NCBI GenBank assembly: GCA_033725935.1
Contig: MU867063.1
Coordinates: forward strand, 1,111,694 to 1,175,693
Length of the DNA stretch: 64,000 bases
Reading direction: 5' to 3'
DNA from: Cladorrhinum sp. PSN259
Lineage: Eukaryota > Ascomycota > Sordariomycetes > Sordariales > Podosporaceae
The translations under genes and the position numbers were made by a program. Positions 31,843-43,017 of the stretch are shown piece after piece. The notes beneath the pieces were generated by a model that had not been told where the DNA came from, made no database searches, and worked only from the letters and a program-made list of their open reading frames with translations. Position 1 is the first letter of the stretch, and every line of letters starts with the position of its first letter.

Positions 31843-33025
31843 TATTTCTTTTTTTTTTTTCTCATTTCGCGTTTCTACTTTCCATTTGATTTGGAATCTC
31901 TGAGGTGTGTGTGTATGTGTGTGCGTGTGAGAGATGGGGGTTAGAGGGAAAGAGAGAGCGAGAGCAAAAAAGCGTTCGTCATTTTCATACAATGCACAAC
32001 ACTTTCAGCCTTTTCTCCTCTTGTCACATTTTTTTAAACATACAAAGAAGAACATTTACATATTCTTTTATGTCTTTGTATCTTTTTATGACAATCACAG
32101 CGAAGATGGAGTGGGAAAAAGGTGGTTTTTTTTCTTCTCTTCTTCTCATTTACTCGTTTCTGATTCTTTTTCTCGTATCTTTCTTTTTAATCTATGAACG
32201 CTTTATGGGATTGGATTCAGGGGATGGATGGATGGATGGATGGATGGAACGATACGTATGGCTTTTATGATTGGATTGGGGGGGGGGGGGGGGGACGGCG
32301 GGCTGGCAGGCAAACTTGGCGATATTTCTTTGGTACTGGGAAAGGGAAAGGGATGTGGATGGACGGCTGGCGAACGGATGGATGGATGGATGGATGGGAG
32401 GTTTCATTTGATATTGAATTGGGGTTTTGGGTTTTCTAAACAGCTGGCTGGGCGTGTGTGTGTGTGGAATATTAGTTGTAAATGAGTTTCTTTGTCTGTC
32501 TGTTTGTTTTTTATTATGATTTGCAATACCCGAACTAAACTATTTTGTTGCTCTTACTCTACTTGTAAAGGGATTTTGTATGATGGTGGTGGGTTGGTGT
32601 GGTTGGCGGCGGTCTGTAAAAAGAAGTGTTGTTCAGAGAGATTATTTGCAAACTTTATCGCTTGGCTGTTTTTTTTAGTTTTTTTTTTTTTTTGTTACGC
32701 CCTCGATTGCAAAGAACTGGACGAAATATAAATATCTCACCATGAACTATAACTCAATTCTGGCTGTCTAAAGAATGGTGTGGGGGTATAATTTGTATAG
32801 CTATATAAAATCCCAAGGCTTCTCCAAGATATTCATTAAACAAATGAAAAAGGAATTCTTCTCTTAACTCCGCTCTCTGGGAAGAGAACCGAATGTTGTT
32901 GCCATCGTTCAAGTCCATAAGGACATCCAACTACCCTGAACAAAAATAGAAATAACCACCCACCCGTACAAAAGGAAATGGAACCGCTAAAGGAGCAAAA
33001 CAAGCATCGTCATTATCATAATCAA
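31843..33025. other. Convergent CDH1/GPC1 intergenic region with microsatellites
   Basis: 1.2 kb between convergent stops. T-rich runs (31848-31859, 32680-32692), two GGAT/GATG arrays and a long G-run are present. No gene is seen; open frames are repeat translations. Confidence 0.6.
32222..32399 (+). repeat. (GGAT)n arrays flanking a 17-G homopolymer
   Basis: A (GATG)n array at about 32222-32247, a run of 17 G at 32278-32294, and a second (GATG)n array at about 32375-32397. All have G on the + strand. Confidence 0.9.
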
Positions 33026-34735
33026 TCAAAGCTCACTCCTACTCTCCCTCCTGCCTGTAGCCGTAGCCGTTAACCTTTCCCTCACCACATCTCTCGCACC
33101 CCCATCTTCAGTCTCAATCCCCGTCGTAATAACCTTCGCCGGCCTCTCATCATTCAACAATGGGATATTGTCCAATCTGCCACTCCCACCACCATCCACA
33201 CTGCTCGCCGCATCATTCAACCTCTTCCCCGTAATCCCATCATTCAAACTCGTGTTATCACCACCCTCAGCTGTCCCCTCCTCGCTCGGCGCAAGAGTAG
33301 GGCTATCCTGCATATGCATCTCAGCCGAGGTCTGCCACTTTGCAACTTCAGCCTTCATAGCCTCCAACTCTTTCTGGAACCGCTTTCCAAACACGTCAAT
33401 GTAGTAAGTGCTGCCATTGTGAACCGACCAGGTGAAAACCACCATCAAGAACAAAGCCGACGCCCAGCGGTAGTAAAACCACAGTGAGCAAGGGAGCATG
33501 GTCAGCACGGCGTAGGCATACTGAATAAGCATAAAAGCAGGTTCCTGGAGATAGCTGGGCAGACCAAGAACCACACGGCCGATCCAAACTTTACTGTATG
33601 ACTGACGCAACCAGGTGAACGAGGTTGGACGACCTGCAGCAATCTTCTCCCGTCTACGGACGGTAATAAAGAAGTAGTAGCTCAACTGCCAGATGGCATA
33701 AGGAATGGTTGACCAGGCAAGCATGGAGAGGACGTTTGCGTAGGCGGTTGGAGATCCCGGTGGCGAGGTCTTGATTGTCCAGATAGCAGGGAAGCGCTCC
33801 TTTTGGTAAGAAGTGTCGATCAGATGTACAATGCAGTGGAGGGTGGCGCAAGGCATGATGTGGATGAATAATGAGGTGACCTTGTCCAAGCTGTGGAAGA
33901 CGAGCGAGTTGCGCCACATGATGATGGCCACCGCATTGTTGCCGAATCCCAGACAGTAGGCGGCTGTAAAGAGCCGCTTGGAGTTTGGAAATACCCAGAG
34001 GCTGAGAAGGAGGAGGAAGTTGACGAAGTAGCAGAGATCAGCGAGGAAGTAGTGGTACCCGCGCTTCTTGTAGGTGTAGAATCGAATGGGCATGAAGTAG
34101 AGGATCTGGACCGTGTACCAGAGATGGAAATATTCTGGCCAGGCTCCAATAAGGTATCCACTGATGAAAATGTTGAGGACGGCGAAGATGAAGGATATTT
34201 TCTCCCGCAAAGTGATGGCCTTGGTATCGTTCCATTTCTTCCCGAGCTTATCGACGCTGGTGCGCATTCGTTTGCGGTACCGGTCCAGCTGTTCATCGGC
34301 GGAGGGCACCCGACGACGCCATTCATCCACCATGCGCTCACGTGCTTGACGACTTTTATTCCCAAATGCTTCGCGTGACTTGCGCACCTTTTCTGTCTGT
34401 GCCGATAGTCCCTTTTGGAGCTTCTCGAGCTGCTGCGGGAGCGCAAAGTTGTCGAGAAGGTCGAGGACCCCTAACCGATCAAGGGGAGGAAACGACTCCC
34501 AGTCTTCATGGTATGTACTACTTCCCGAGAAAGATGGGTTCCTCGAGAGCTGAGGGGTCTGGGGGGATGTAGGTGCAAGTGAGGGAGCTTCATCGAGGGC
34601 ATTTTCTCCAGGCGACGCGTCGATGGGGCTGCCGCTGTTTTCGGGGGTCGGCGCAGCTTCGCTATCTGTAGATGCGCCCTCGGATTTTGCGCTTGGGCTC
34701 GGTATGGCGAGCTTACTGCTCTCTGGTTCGGCCAT
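33026..34735 (-). CDS. GPC1: Glycerophosphocholine acyltransferase (DUF2838 membrane protein)
   Basis: Homologue of yeast Gpc1, which acylates glycerophosphocholine with acyl-CoA to make lysophosphatidylcholine during PC remodelling (established). Single exon, 569 aa. The N-terminal ~170 residues are cytosolic: Ser/Pro-rich, then a charged helical stretch (LEKLQKGLSAQTEKVRKSREAF). From KISFIFAVLNIFISGYLIGAW onward about eight membrane helices follow, with family blocks such as WPEYFHLWYTVQILYFMPIRF, KRGYHYFLADLCYFVN, GFGNNAVAIIMWRNSLVFHS and IMPCATLHCIVH. The tail after WSVHNGSTYYIDVFGKRFQKEL is cytosolic and Ser/Gly-rich. The ATG at 34735 is the first in frame. Convergent with CDH1, divergent from SMC1. 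Confidence 0.92.
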   Translation of the reverse strand: MAEPESSKLAIPSPSAKSEGASTDSEAAPTPENSGSPIDASPGENALDEAPSLAPTSPQTPQLSRNPSFSGSSTYHEDWESFPPLDRLGVLDLLDNFALPQQLEKLQKGLSAQTEKVRKSREAFGNKSRQARERMVDEWRRRVPSADEQLDRYRKRMRTSVDKLGKKWNDTKAITLREKISFIFAVLNIFISGYLIGAWPEYFHLWYTVQILYFMPIRFYTYKKRGYHYFLADLCYFVNFLLLLSLWVFPNSKRLFTAAYCLGFGNNAVAIIMWRNSLVFHSLDKVTSLFIHIMPCATLHCIVHLIDTSYQKERFPAIWTIKTSPPGSPTAYANVLSMLAWSTIPYAIWQLSYYFFITVRRREKIAAGRPTSFTWLRQSYSKVWIGRVVLGLPSYLQEPAFMLIQYAYAVLTMLPCSLWFYYRWASALFLMVVFTWSVHNGSTYYIDVFGKRFQKELEAMKAEVAKWQTSAEMHMQDSPTLAPSEEGTAEGGDNTSLNDGITGKRLNDAASSVDGGGSGRLDNIPLLNDERPAKVITTGIETEDGGARDVVRERLTATATGRRESRSEL

Positions 34736-36213
34736 CCTGTTTGTAGCTGTTTTGTGGTTTGCAGATTGCGATCTGGAGAAGGAGAGAAGAAAGGTCAGAA
34801 ACTTGGAGGTGGGATGTCACACAGGGATTATGGTGTGGTAGTGGAGCTATTGACTTACACGCTGACGTCTAGATACGGGGACTGAGCAAAAGTTGGCCGG
34901 GCGGTATTGAAACAGAGGGCTCAAAGTTCAACGCGTCAATACAAAGAAAAGATGAGGAGAGAAGTTGTGAGTGCGGTAGTGATTCAATCGAGTATTCGTA
35001 GATATCTTTTAAAAGGTACCGAAAGGTGACAACTAGAATGAAATAGGATCATCAATACCCCTGCGAACTGGAATGAGGAGAGGGGCAGCCTCAATAATAC
35101 AAAAGTCTTGTGACAACGGAGATAGTGTGGATGGTTACAGTCAGTCGGACGCCCAACCGTGGAGCCGCGGTGCGTGAGCCTTTTGAAAAAAACACGGCCA
35201 GCTTTTAAAGAGCTTGTGATGCAAGCCACAAAATAACGAAACAACTGCCTGACCCGTTGACCAAGGAAAGGATTTGGAGAAGGTGTTGACGTTGGTACTG
35301 CATAATTAGCGTCTGCCGCAGACCCCTGTCCCGCTGGAATCCACCGGACGTGTTTCGATGCTTCTCTGCAATTGGCCGAAAATTGATAAATCCTACCCAC
35401 CAACCTGGAGCTTGAACTTGGCTTCATTGCTGGTTCTTTTATGAATGATGGGCAGCGCACTGCGGATTTTTGATGTCACTGAACATCGGGCAATGCTTGC
35501 GTCTTGTTCTCTTTTCTCCTGTTCACAAGATAGGGAAATACAAGAATTAGAGAAACGACGGTCTCCGTCAAACAGGCACCTTGATGACCACGCCATCCTG
35601 TACCTACCGTTCTCTCTTGGCTCAAAAGACGGAAAGAAATGGTATGGGCGAACCGGGCTCACATGCAAATGGAAAAGAAGCATTGGGCTCCCTCTGCATC
35701 GCTCGAGTGCCCAAGCACCAACCCGGGAGAAAATAGTCAAACCACTTTCATCAAGAGAATGGAGCAATAACAAATGCTACGTCATGTCATAGATCTGTTT
35801 GACTGAACCTATCTGATTGGATTTGAACTGTTGTTTATTGAGTCCGTGTCAGAAAGTCAGGTAGACAATGGTAACCCTAACCCACAACGGCAACTCGGTG
35901 AGAGCACGGCAAGTTGGAGGAGGATTTGGAGAGGCTGGTCTGTGCACTAATTAATCCCCCACCATCCCAACGGCCACTGCCTTTGGCGTCGCGAAAGGGA
36001 AATTCGGGGTGCCTGGCGGCGCGATAGCGCGATTGATGGGACGCATCTCCAACACCACACTGTGAATATTTTCATTCTACGCGCCCCGACGTACCTTGCC
36101 GTCGCACAACTTTATTTCTGCTTTTATTAATCGCGTAACAATATCTTGAGTATTCCTATTCGACGCGACCAAACAAACACATTCAGCTCCGTATCCAGGA
36201 GCACGCCGCGACA
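34736..36213. promoter_or_regulatory. Divergent upstream region, GPC1 / SMC1
   Basis: 1.5 kb between divergent start codons. A GGTACCGAAAGGT word lies near 35015 and two CCCTAA units near 35866-35880. Open frames on both strands around 35390-35790 are overlapping shadows with no similarity. Part of the GPC1 leader may contain an intron, but I could not fix its ends. Confidence 0.45.
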
Positions 36214-39200
36214 ATGGGGAAGCTCATACGTCTCGAGCTTTTCAGTGCGTACCATTGCGAGCCCGAATCCGAATCAAGCAAACATGGAAGCTCACAATGA
36301 ACACTAGACTTCAAGTCCTACAAGGGCCACCATACCCTTTTGTTTGGCGATTCATACTTCACCTCTATCATCGGCCCAAATGGATCAGGTAAATCAAACT
36401 CGTAAGTCCCGCCCATCCTCCGCGGCTTGTTGCACCTTGGATCGCTAACAGACGCGTCCTCTGTCCAGCATGGACGCCATATCCTTCGTCCTGGGTATCA
36501 AATCAACACATTTGCGATCAACACAGCTCCGCGACCTGGTCTACCGTGGCCGGGTGATGAAAACATCAAAGATTCAGGATGATGGAACTGCGGCACCGGC
36601 AACGAACGGGCATACGAATGGGGTTGAGGATGGCGATGACGACGGGTCATCGCAACGAGCTACTCGAAATGACCCCAAGTCCGCGTGGGTGATGGCCGTG
36701 TACGAGGATGACGCCGGTGACGAACAGCGGTGGAAGCGAACCATTACCAGCAGCGGATCCAGCGAATATCGTATCAACGACCGTGTCGTTACCGCTACGC
36801 AATACAATGAGGCGCTCGAATCCGAGAATATCTTGATCAAGGCGCGCAACTTCTTGGTGTTCCAAGGAGATGTCGAAGCCATTGCCGCTCAGTCCCCACA
36901 GGATCTTACTCGCTTGATTGAGCAAATTTCTGGAAGTTTGGAATACAAGGTCGAGTATGAGAGACTTCAGGCCGAGGTTGAGCAGGCGACCGAGAACCAG
37001 AACTTCCAGCTTCACAGGAGGAGAGGTATTAATTCCGAAATCAAGCAGTATCAGGAGCAGAAGAAGGAAGCCGACAACTTTCAGAAGAAAACTGAAGAAC
37101 GCGACGAAGCAGTTATTAAACATATTCTATGGAAATTATTTCACTTCCAACAAATAATGGATGAGTCGAGCGCCCAGATCCAGGAGCACCAAGAGAACCT
37201 CAAAGAATTCAGGCGTAATGTTGAGGCATTTGAAAAGAAGCTCGACGCTGCAAAGAAGGAGCAGGCTACCGTCGCACGCGATGTCAGCAAGGTCGAGAGG
37301 AACATCAAGATCAAAGTAAAAAGCATCGAAGCCAGAGAAAACAGCCTCGTACCAATCGATGAGAAGATTACGCAAAGTTCACAGGATATGGGCATACTCA
37401 GGAAGCGGATAGGCGATGTCAAGAAGGACCGCGACGAAAAGGCCGCAAGTATTCAGAAGCTCAAGAAGGATCTTGCAACGGTGGAGAAGGCCCAGCAGCA
37501 GTTCGAGAAGCAGTGGACCGAAACACTAAAGAAGCAAGGCAAAGAACTCAACGATGAAGATCGGAAGGAATACACTACCCTCCAGGCGGAGGCTATGAGG
37601 AAATCTTCAGATAACCGCGCCAAACTGGCCAATCTTCAGCGCCAGTTGAGGAGCGACGAGGCGACTGTCAACAGTCTAGGTGGCAAAATTGACAACTTTG
37701 AAGCGGCCGCTGAGAAGCTACAAAGTGAAGTTCAAGCCATCAAAGACCGGAAAGACGCATGTCAGGAGTCCATCCGTCAAATCTCAAGTGAGATTGATGC
37801 CAAGAAAAAGGAGTTTAACACTGTGCAATCTGAGCGCATCAGGGTCAATAACACTCAGACTGAGCTAGAAGAGAAACTGCGGGATGTCCTAAGGAAAATT
37901 GAGGATGCTGACATGGGACGACGGCAAAACGAGAGGGAATTGCGCACGAAGAACATTATTAGTGACCTCAAACGCATCTATCCAGGAGTCAAGGGGCGAG
38001 TCGGCGAACTCTGCAAGCCGAAGCAGAAAAAGTACGACGAAGCTGTCATTACTGCACTGGGGCGCGAGTTTGATGCCGTTATTGTTGACTCTGAGAAGAC
38101 GGGTGTTGACTGCGTCTCCTATCTCAAGGAGCAGCGACTCCCACCGATGACCTTCGTCCCCCTCGACAACATCAAGGTCAACACTTCCAACTCGGCGGTG
38201 AAGGGTATTTCTGGCGCCCGGTTGACCATCGACACAATTGACTTTGATGCCTCGCTGGAGCGTGCGATCGCCTACGCATGCGGTGGCTCGGTCGTCTGCG
38301 ACAGCCTCGAAGTTGCCAAAGAGATTGTCTACGGCAGAAAGATTCAGGTCAAGGCAGTGACGCTGCAGGGTTATGTGATCCACAAGGCCGGCACCATGAC
38401 GGGTGGGCGCATACAGGAGGATAAGGGAGGCAAGCGCCGCTTTGAGCAGCCGGACATTGAGAACCTGCAACGACTAGCCGAAAAGTTCAAGGACGATATT
38501 GCCAAGCTCCCTCGCGTTGGGCGGCGCGGGGTTGAAGAGACTCTTCAGAACGATCTCGCTGCGCTTGAGCAGCGTCTACGTCTCCAGAAGTCCGAACTCG
38601 TCGCCTTTGAGAAGAACCTGAAGAGCAAGCAAAAGGAGCTCGAACACATTCATGGAGAACTAGCAGAATATGAGCCCAAGCATGAGGAGAAGGAAGGCGA
38701 GCTGCAGCGCACCCGAACAACAGTCGACAAGTTTGAAAAGGCCATCTCAGACGTCGAAGACAAGATCTTTGCTAGCTTCTGCAAGAGGCTCGGGTATCAG
38801 AACATTCGTGATTACGAAGCCCAACAAGGTACCCTCGAGCAGGAAGCAGAACGAAAGCGACAAGACTTTGATCTGCAAAAGCAACGCATCCACGGTACCC
38901 TCAGCTGGGAGACGGCTCAGTTCAATTCCAGCAACGAGAGAGTACAGGCAATGGAAGCCACGTTGAAGCGACACCAAAAAGACCTGGAATTATACCAGGC
39001 CGAAAAGTCCGACATTGAGGAGGCCATGGGCAAGGATCAAGAAGAGCTCGAATCGTTGCAGGAGAACTTGGAGCAAGTCAGAGCCACTTATGGTGACAAG
39101 TCCAAGAAGGTGGCCGATGCCAAAAACGAGCTGCAAAAGAGGTCCAGGGACATCGAGATCAGGTTAAAAGAGATCAGCAGCCTTGAGGGCGTTGTACAAA

Positions 39201-40185
39201 AGAACAGCGCCGGCAAGTTCGCGTTGCTCAGGAGATGCAAGCTTGAGCAGATTCAGATCCCTCTTCGGGAAGGCTCACTCGACGACATTCCCAACGAGGA
39301 CGTGCTGCTTCAGAAAGACCAAGACGCCATGGATATTGACGGCGAAGAGGATGAGGATGAAATCCTCGAAGCCGCCATGGACGACTATGGCATTGAAATC
39401 GACTTTGACAATCTCGATGACGAGTTGAAGGAGTCAGAAGCTGATCTCGAGGAGAAGCTTCAAGAAAAGATTGCGGCCTTGAATGCAGAGCTCGAGAAGC
39501 TCAACCCCAACATGCGCGCTATGGAGCGGTTGGAGTCTGTGAAGTCTCGACTCGAGTCGACCGAGCAGGACTTTGAGAATTCGCGCACAGCCCTCAAGGC
39601 TGCTCGCGATGCGTTCGCCGAGGTCAAGGAGAAGCGATTCGAGCTTTTCAACAAGGCATTCTCGCATATTCAGGAGCAGATTACGCACGTGTACAAGGAC
39701 CTGACGCGCTCTGATGCTTACCCGCTCGGAGGTCAGGCGTACCTGGATATTGAGGAAGATACGGATACGCCCTATCTTTCTGGTATCAAGTACCATGCCA
39801 TGCCGCCGCTCAAGCGTTTCCGTGACATGGAGCATTTATCTGGTGGCGAGAAGACTATGGCTGCGCTCGCGCTGCTATTTGCTATCCATAGTTACCAACC
39901 AAGTCCGTTCTTTGTGCTGGACGAGGTTGATGCGGCGCTGGATAATGCGAACGTGGAGAAGATCAAGAAGTACATTCGGGAGCATGCGGGCCCCGGTATG
40001 CAGTTTATCGTTATTAGTTTGAAGCCCACGCTGTTCCAGGACAGTGAGAGTTTGGTGGGTGTTTATAGGGATCAGGATGTGAACAGTTCGCGGGCGTTGA
40101 CGCTTGATGTGAGTATCTTTTTTCTTCTTCTCTGATGAGAGCAGCAATACTAACCATTGAACTACAGCTTCGCAAGTACGTATGA
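36214..40185 (+). CDS. SMC1: Cohesin subunit Smc1
   Basis: Structural-maintenance-of-chromosomes ATPase that pairs with Smc3 in cohesin to hold sister chromatids together. Four exons: 36214-36244, 36308-36401, 36469-40108 and 40168-40185, with introns of 63, 67 and 59 nt, give 1260 aa. Splicing restores MGKLIRLELFNFKSYKGHH and NGSGKSNSMDAISF. Walker A (GPNGSGKS) is at about residues 33-40. A long coiled coil follows, with a hinge at ~540-690 (including GALGREFDAVIVDSEKTG-like and GTMTGGR sequence). The signature LSGGEKTMAALALLF lies near 1165 and Walker B (FFVLDEVDAALDNANV) near 1188. The last exon encodes only LRKYV. An acidic insertion (DIDGEEDEDEI) sits before the C-terminal head. Confidence 0.95.
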
Positions 40186-40986
40186 AGAGAATGAAAACGG
40201 AGCGACGAAAATGAGATATGAGAGTCAGCGAGCAGGATTTGAAAGGGGCGGCGGGCTCTAAGATTTTTGCAAGGCATATGGGGTTAGTGGGATGGAAATG
40301 GGTTGGGAGGCAACGGTTGCTACTATTCCCATTTTCTTGGAGCAAAAGGCGAGGCGAGATGGGTGATTTCATTCTTTTCTCCTGCTTCTTCTACCGTTTT
40401 TGACACGGCGAACTCTTTTTTTGCCCGGTTCAATGCGTTCGAGCTGTTATCGACCGGACGCCCAATAATTGTGTTCTCTGCAGTTTCTGGTTCACTGTAA
40501 TGTAGAGACAAGAAGACTTGTTACATATGCGCACACAGATGATTATTTTTCTGATTTGGCTTGGTAAGTGAGTGATGGTGTGAAGTTGAAAGAAACAATC
40601 TTGGCGATTCACCTAAACAGGGGGTTGCCATACAGTGTCGACCGTTTGGGGACGCGGGTAATTCAAACAGTGTTGCAGTTCCGTTTTACGTCGTCATCGA
40701 TACAACAAACTTATAAGACAGCATCCTGGCATTCCATTGGTGCTGACCCTTCGAAACAACTGGACAATGGGAATTGTGATTTTGATGAGCTTCCTAGAAC
40801 GGTTGGATATAAGCGTCACAGGGTCTTCCTTGAACGGTACAATGACATCCGTTTACCTTGACCCAATCGACGCTGACCTTAACGGTTCATGAGCTATTTT
40901 CACCTCTGGTTCGCCGTCTTGGAAACGAGCAATTGGATGTACTCGTCCGAACTGCATGCAGCTCATCCTCACCATGAAGAAGATCC
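40186..40986. other. Intergenic region SMC1 / POL4
   Basis: 0.8 kb holding the SMC1 3' end and the POL4 promoter. No similarity is seen in the short frames present. Confidence 0.5.
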
Positions 40987-42909
40987 ATGCACCACCATTC
41001 TGTTTCAAAGTCAAGATCACCAACCATGACTCTCGAACTGCCAACAGCATATCTTCTACCCACCAATCTGGATTCGGATGAACTGCACGAGCTGGAGGAG
41101 CAAATACCAACACTCACCTACGACATCAATGAGGCCGAGATCGTCTTGGGGAAAATCTCAAAGAAACAACGAGCACTATTCGAGTTGAGAAAACTGAAAC
41201 TCGCGACCGAGGAGATTGACCCAACTGAGCAGCGCGATGCATCTCCCTCACCAAGACCAGCGAAGCGCATCCGGCTATCGACACCAGGGAGCCTAGGCGG
41301 CAGTTCGGATATCGACTCAGATACAGCATCCGAAGCCGAGATCCAGCGTCGCCTCATAGGACCAATCCCTCCCTCAACAGTAAAAGTAGTCAAGCTCGCC
41401 TGGCTCACAGACTCGCTCAACGCAAAGCAAGTCCTCCCGCTAGCCGAATATGTAGTCTACGAAGGGCGCAAAGTCTCACCATCATCACCATCGTCAACAA
41501 CAACAACACCAACTACTTCGAATCCAACCCCGCAAACAACGCCCTCGAAACAAAGCACCGTGCTACAACGAGCCCTAGCTGACCCGCCCTCCAAAAGTTT
41601 TCGTCCTCGTTCCTCCCAAGGCTATTCTCAAAAACGTACTCGAGAAACAACATACTCATCCCACCCTCTGACCCATCACCACAGCCAACCACCACCACTC
41701 CTGCGCCAAACAACCTCAGAGCACGACATAGACCTCTCCTTACCCCCCATTCCCCCTTACCTCCAGTCAACATACTCATGCCAGCGTCCCACCCCACCAA
41801 ACCCCCCCAACCAACCCTTTATCTCCGAGCTACTTAAAATCCGCACAGCACGCACCCTAACGGGCGACAAGATTGGCGTTCGCGCGTACAGCTCGGCGAT
41901 AGCGACGGTAGCCGCCTACCCTTACCATTTTCAGTCCCCTCAGGAGATATCCCGCCTGCCGGGGTGCGGACAGAAAATAGCGCTCTTGTTCCAGGAATTC
42001 AAAGAGACGGGTTATTTATCCGAAGCGCGGCTGGACGAGACGGATTCGCGCCTCAAAACGCTGAACCTGTTTTACAACATCTGGGGCGTCGGGGAGGGCA
42101 CGGCCAGAGAATTCTACAATAAAGGGTGGAGGGACCTGGATGACGTGGTCGAGTACGGGTGGGATTCGCTCACGAGGGTCCAGCAGATTGGCGTCAAGTA
42201 CTATGACGAGTTCTTGCTCAAGATACCCAGACGAGAAGTCGGGGAGATTGCGGATACCGTACTGAGACATGCTAATTCTTTGGTAAAAGGCGGGGGGTGG
42301 GAGATGGTTATCGTGGGCGGGTACAGGAGGGGCAAGCTCGAGAGCGGGGATGTGGACGTTGTCCTGTCCCACCCGGACGAAAAAGTCACAAAGGGGTCCG
42401 TGGAGAGGATCGTGCTGAGCCTGGAGGGGGAAATGTACATCACGCACACTCTGCTCATTAGTACCGCAAACTCGGAGAGGGGACAAGTTCCCGTGGCTTG
42501 GAAGGGAGACGACAGAAACTCTCGCAGGAGCGGGTTCGACACGCTCGATAAGGCTTTGGTTGTCTGGCAGGATCCCCGGTGGAAAGGAGGCAAAGAAGGG
42601 GGCGAGAAAAACAGAAATCTGCACAGGAGGGTTGATATAATCATCAGTCCGTGGAAGACGGCCGGGTGTGCGGTTCTGGGCTGGACGAGCGGGACTACCT
42701 TCCAGAGAGACCTGAGAAGGTATTGCAAGAAGGAAAAGGGCCTCAAGTTTGACAGCAGTGGGATTCGGAGCCGAACCGATGGGCGGTGGGTTGATTTGGA
42801 GAGCGATGAGAGGGGGAAAAAGGCGCCGGACATGTTGACTGCTGAGAGGAGGGTTTTTGAGGGGATTGGACTTGAGTGGAGGGATCCGGAGGAGAGATGT
42901 ACTGGATAA
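40987..42909 (+). CDS. POL4: Family X DNA polymerase (Pol4 / lambda-mu type)
   Basis: Gap-filling polymerase of base-excision repair and non-homologous end joining. Single exon, 640 aa. Residues ~14-165 resemble a BRCT domain (LPTAYLLPTNL ... KVVKLAWLTDSLNAKQVLP), followed by a Ser/Pro/Thr-rich linker. The polymerase part has an 8-kDa-like domain (RTLTGDKIGVRAYSSAIATV, SRLPGCGQKIALLFQEF), a fingers helix-hairpin-helix (NIWGVGEGTAREFYNKGW) and the palm motif GGYRRGKLESGDVDVVLSHP with catalytic Asp at about 455 and 457. A third Asp at about 550 lies in RVDIIISPW. Then comes GWTSGTTFQRDLRRYCKKEKGLKFDSSG. The thumb end is short, as in Pol4. A second in-frame ATG at 41026 has a better context and may be the true start. 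Confidence 0.9.
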   Translation: MHHHSVSKSRSPTMTLELPTAYLLPTNLDSDELHELEEQIPTLTYDINEAEIVLGKISKKQRALFELRKLKLATEEIDPTEQRDASPSPRPAKRIRLSTPGSLGGSSDIDSDTASEAEIQRRLIGPIPPSTVKVVKLAWLTDSLNAKQVLPLAEYVVYEGRKVSPSSPSSTTTTPTTSNPTPQTTPSKQSTVLQRALADPPSKSFRPRSSQGYSQKRTRETTYSSHPLTHHHSQPPPLLRQTTSEHDIDLSLPPIPPYLQSTYSCQRPTPPNPPNQPFISELLKIRTARTLTGDKIGVRAYSSAIATVAAYPYHFQSPQEISRLPGCGQKIALLFQEFKETGYLSEARLDETDSRLKTLNLFYNIWGVGEGTAREFYNKGWRDLDDVVEYGWDSLTRVQQIGVKYYDEFLLKIPRREVGEIADTVLRHANSLVKGGGWEMVIVGGYRRGKLESGDVDVVLSHPDEKVTKGSVERIVLSLEGEMYITHTLLISTANSERGQVPVAWKGDDRNSRRSGFDTLDKALVVWQDPRWKGGKEGGEKNRNLHRRVDIIISPWKTAGCAVLGWTSGTTFQRDLRRYCKKEKGLKFDSSGIRSRTDGRWVDLESDERGKKAPDMLTAERRVFEGIGLEWRDPEERCTG

Positions 42910-43017
42910 AAATTACACAAATTGGACAAAAAGAGTAAAGATTATTTTTTTTCGAACTATGAAATGATACAACCAACAAATTACTTGCAAGTGGCCCGGT
43001 GGGTGCAACTTCCTTAA

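Noticed and set aside
35866..35880. Two CCCTAA telomere-like units
   Set aside because: Only two units in an internal position; expected by chance and not a telomere or a fused end.
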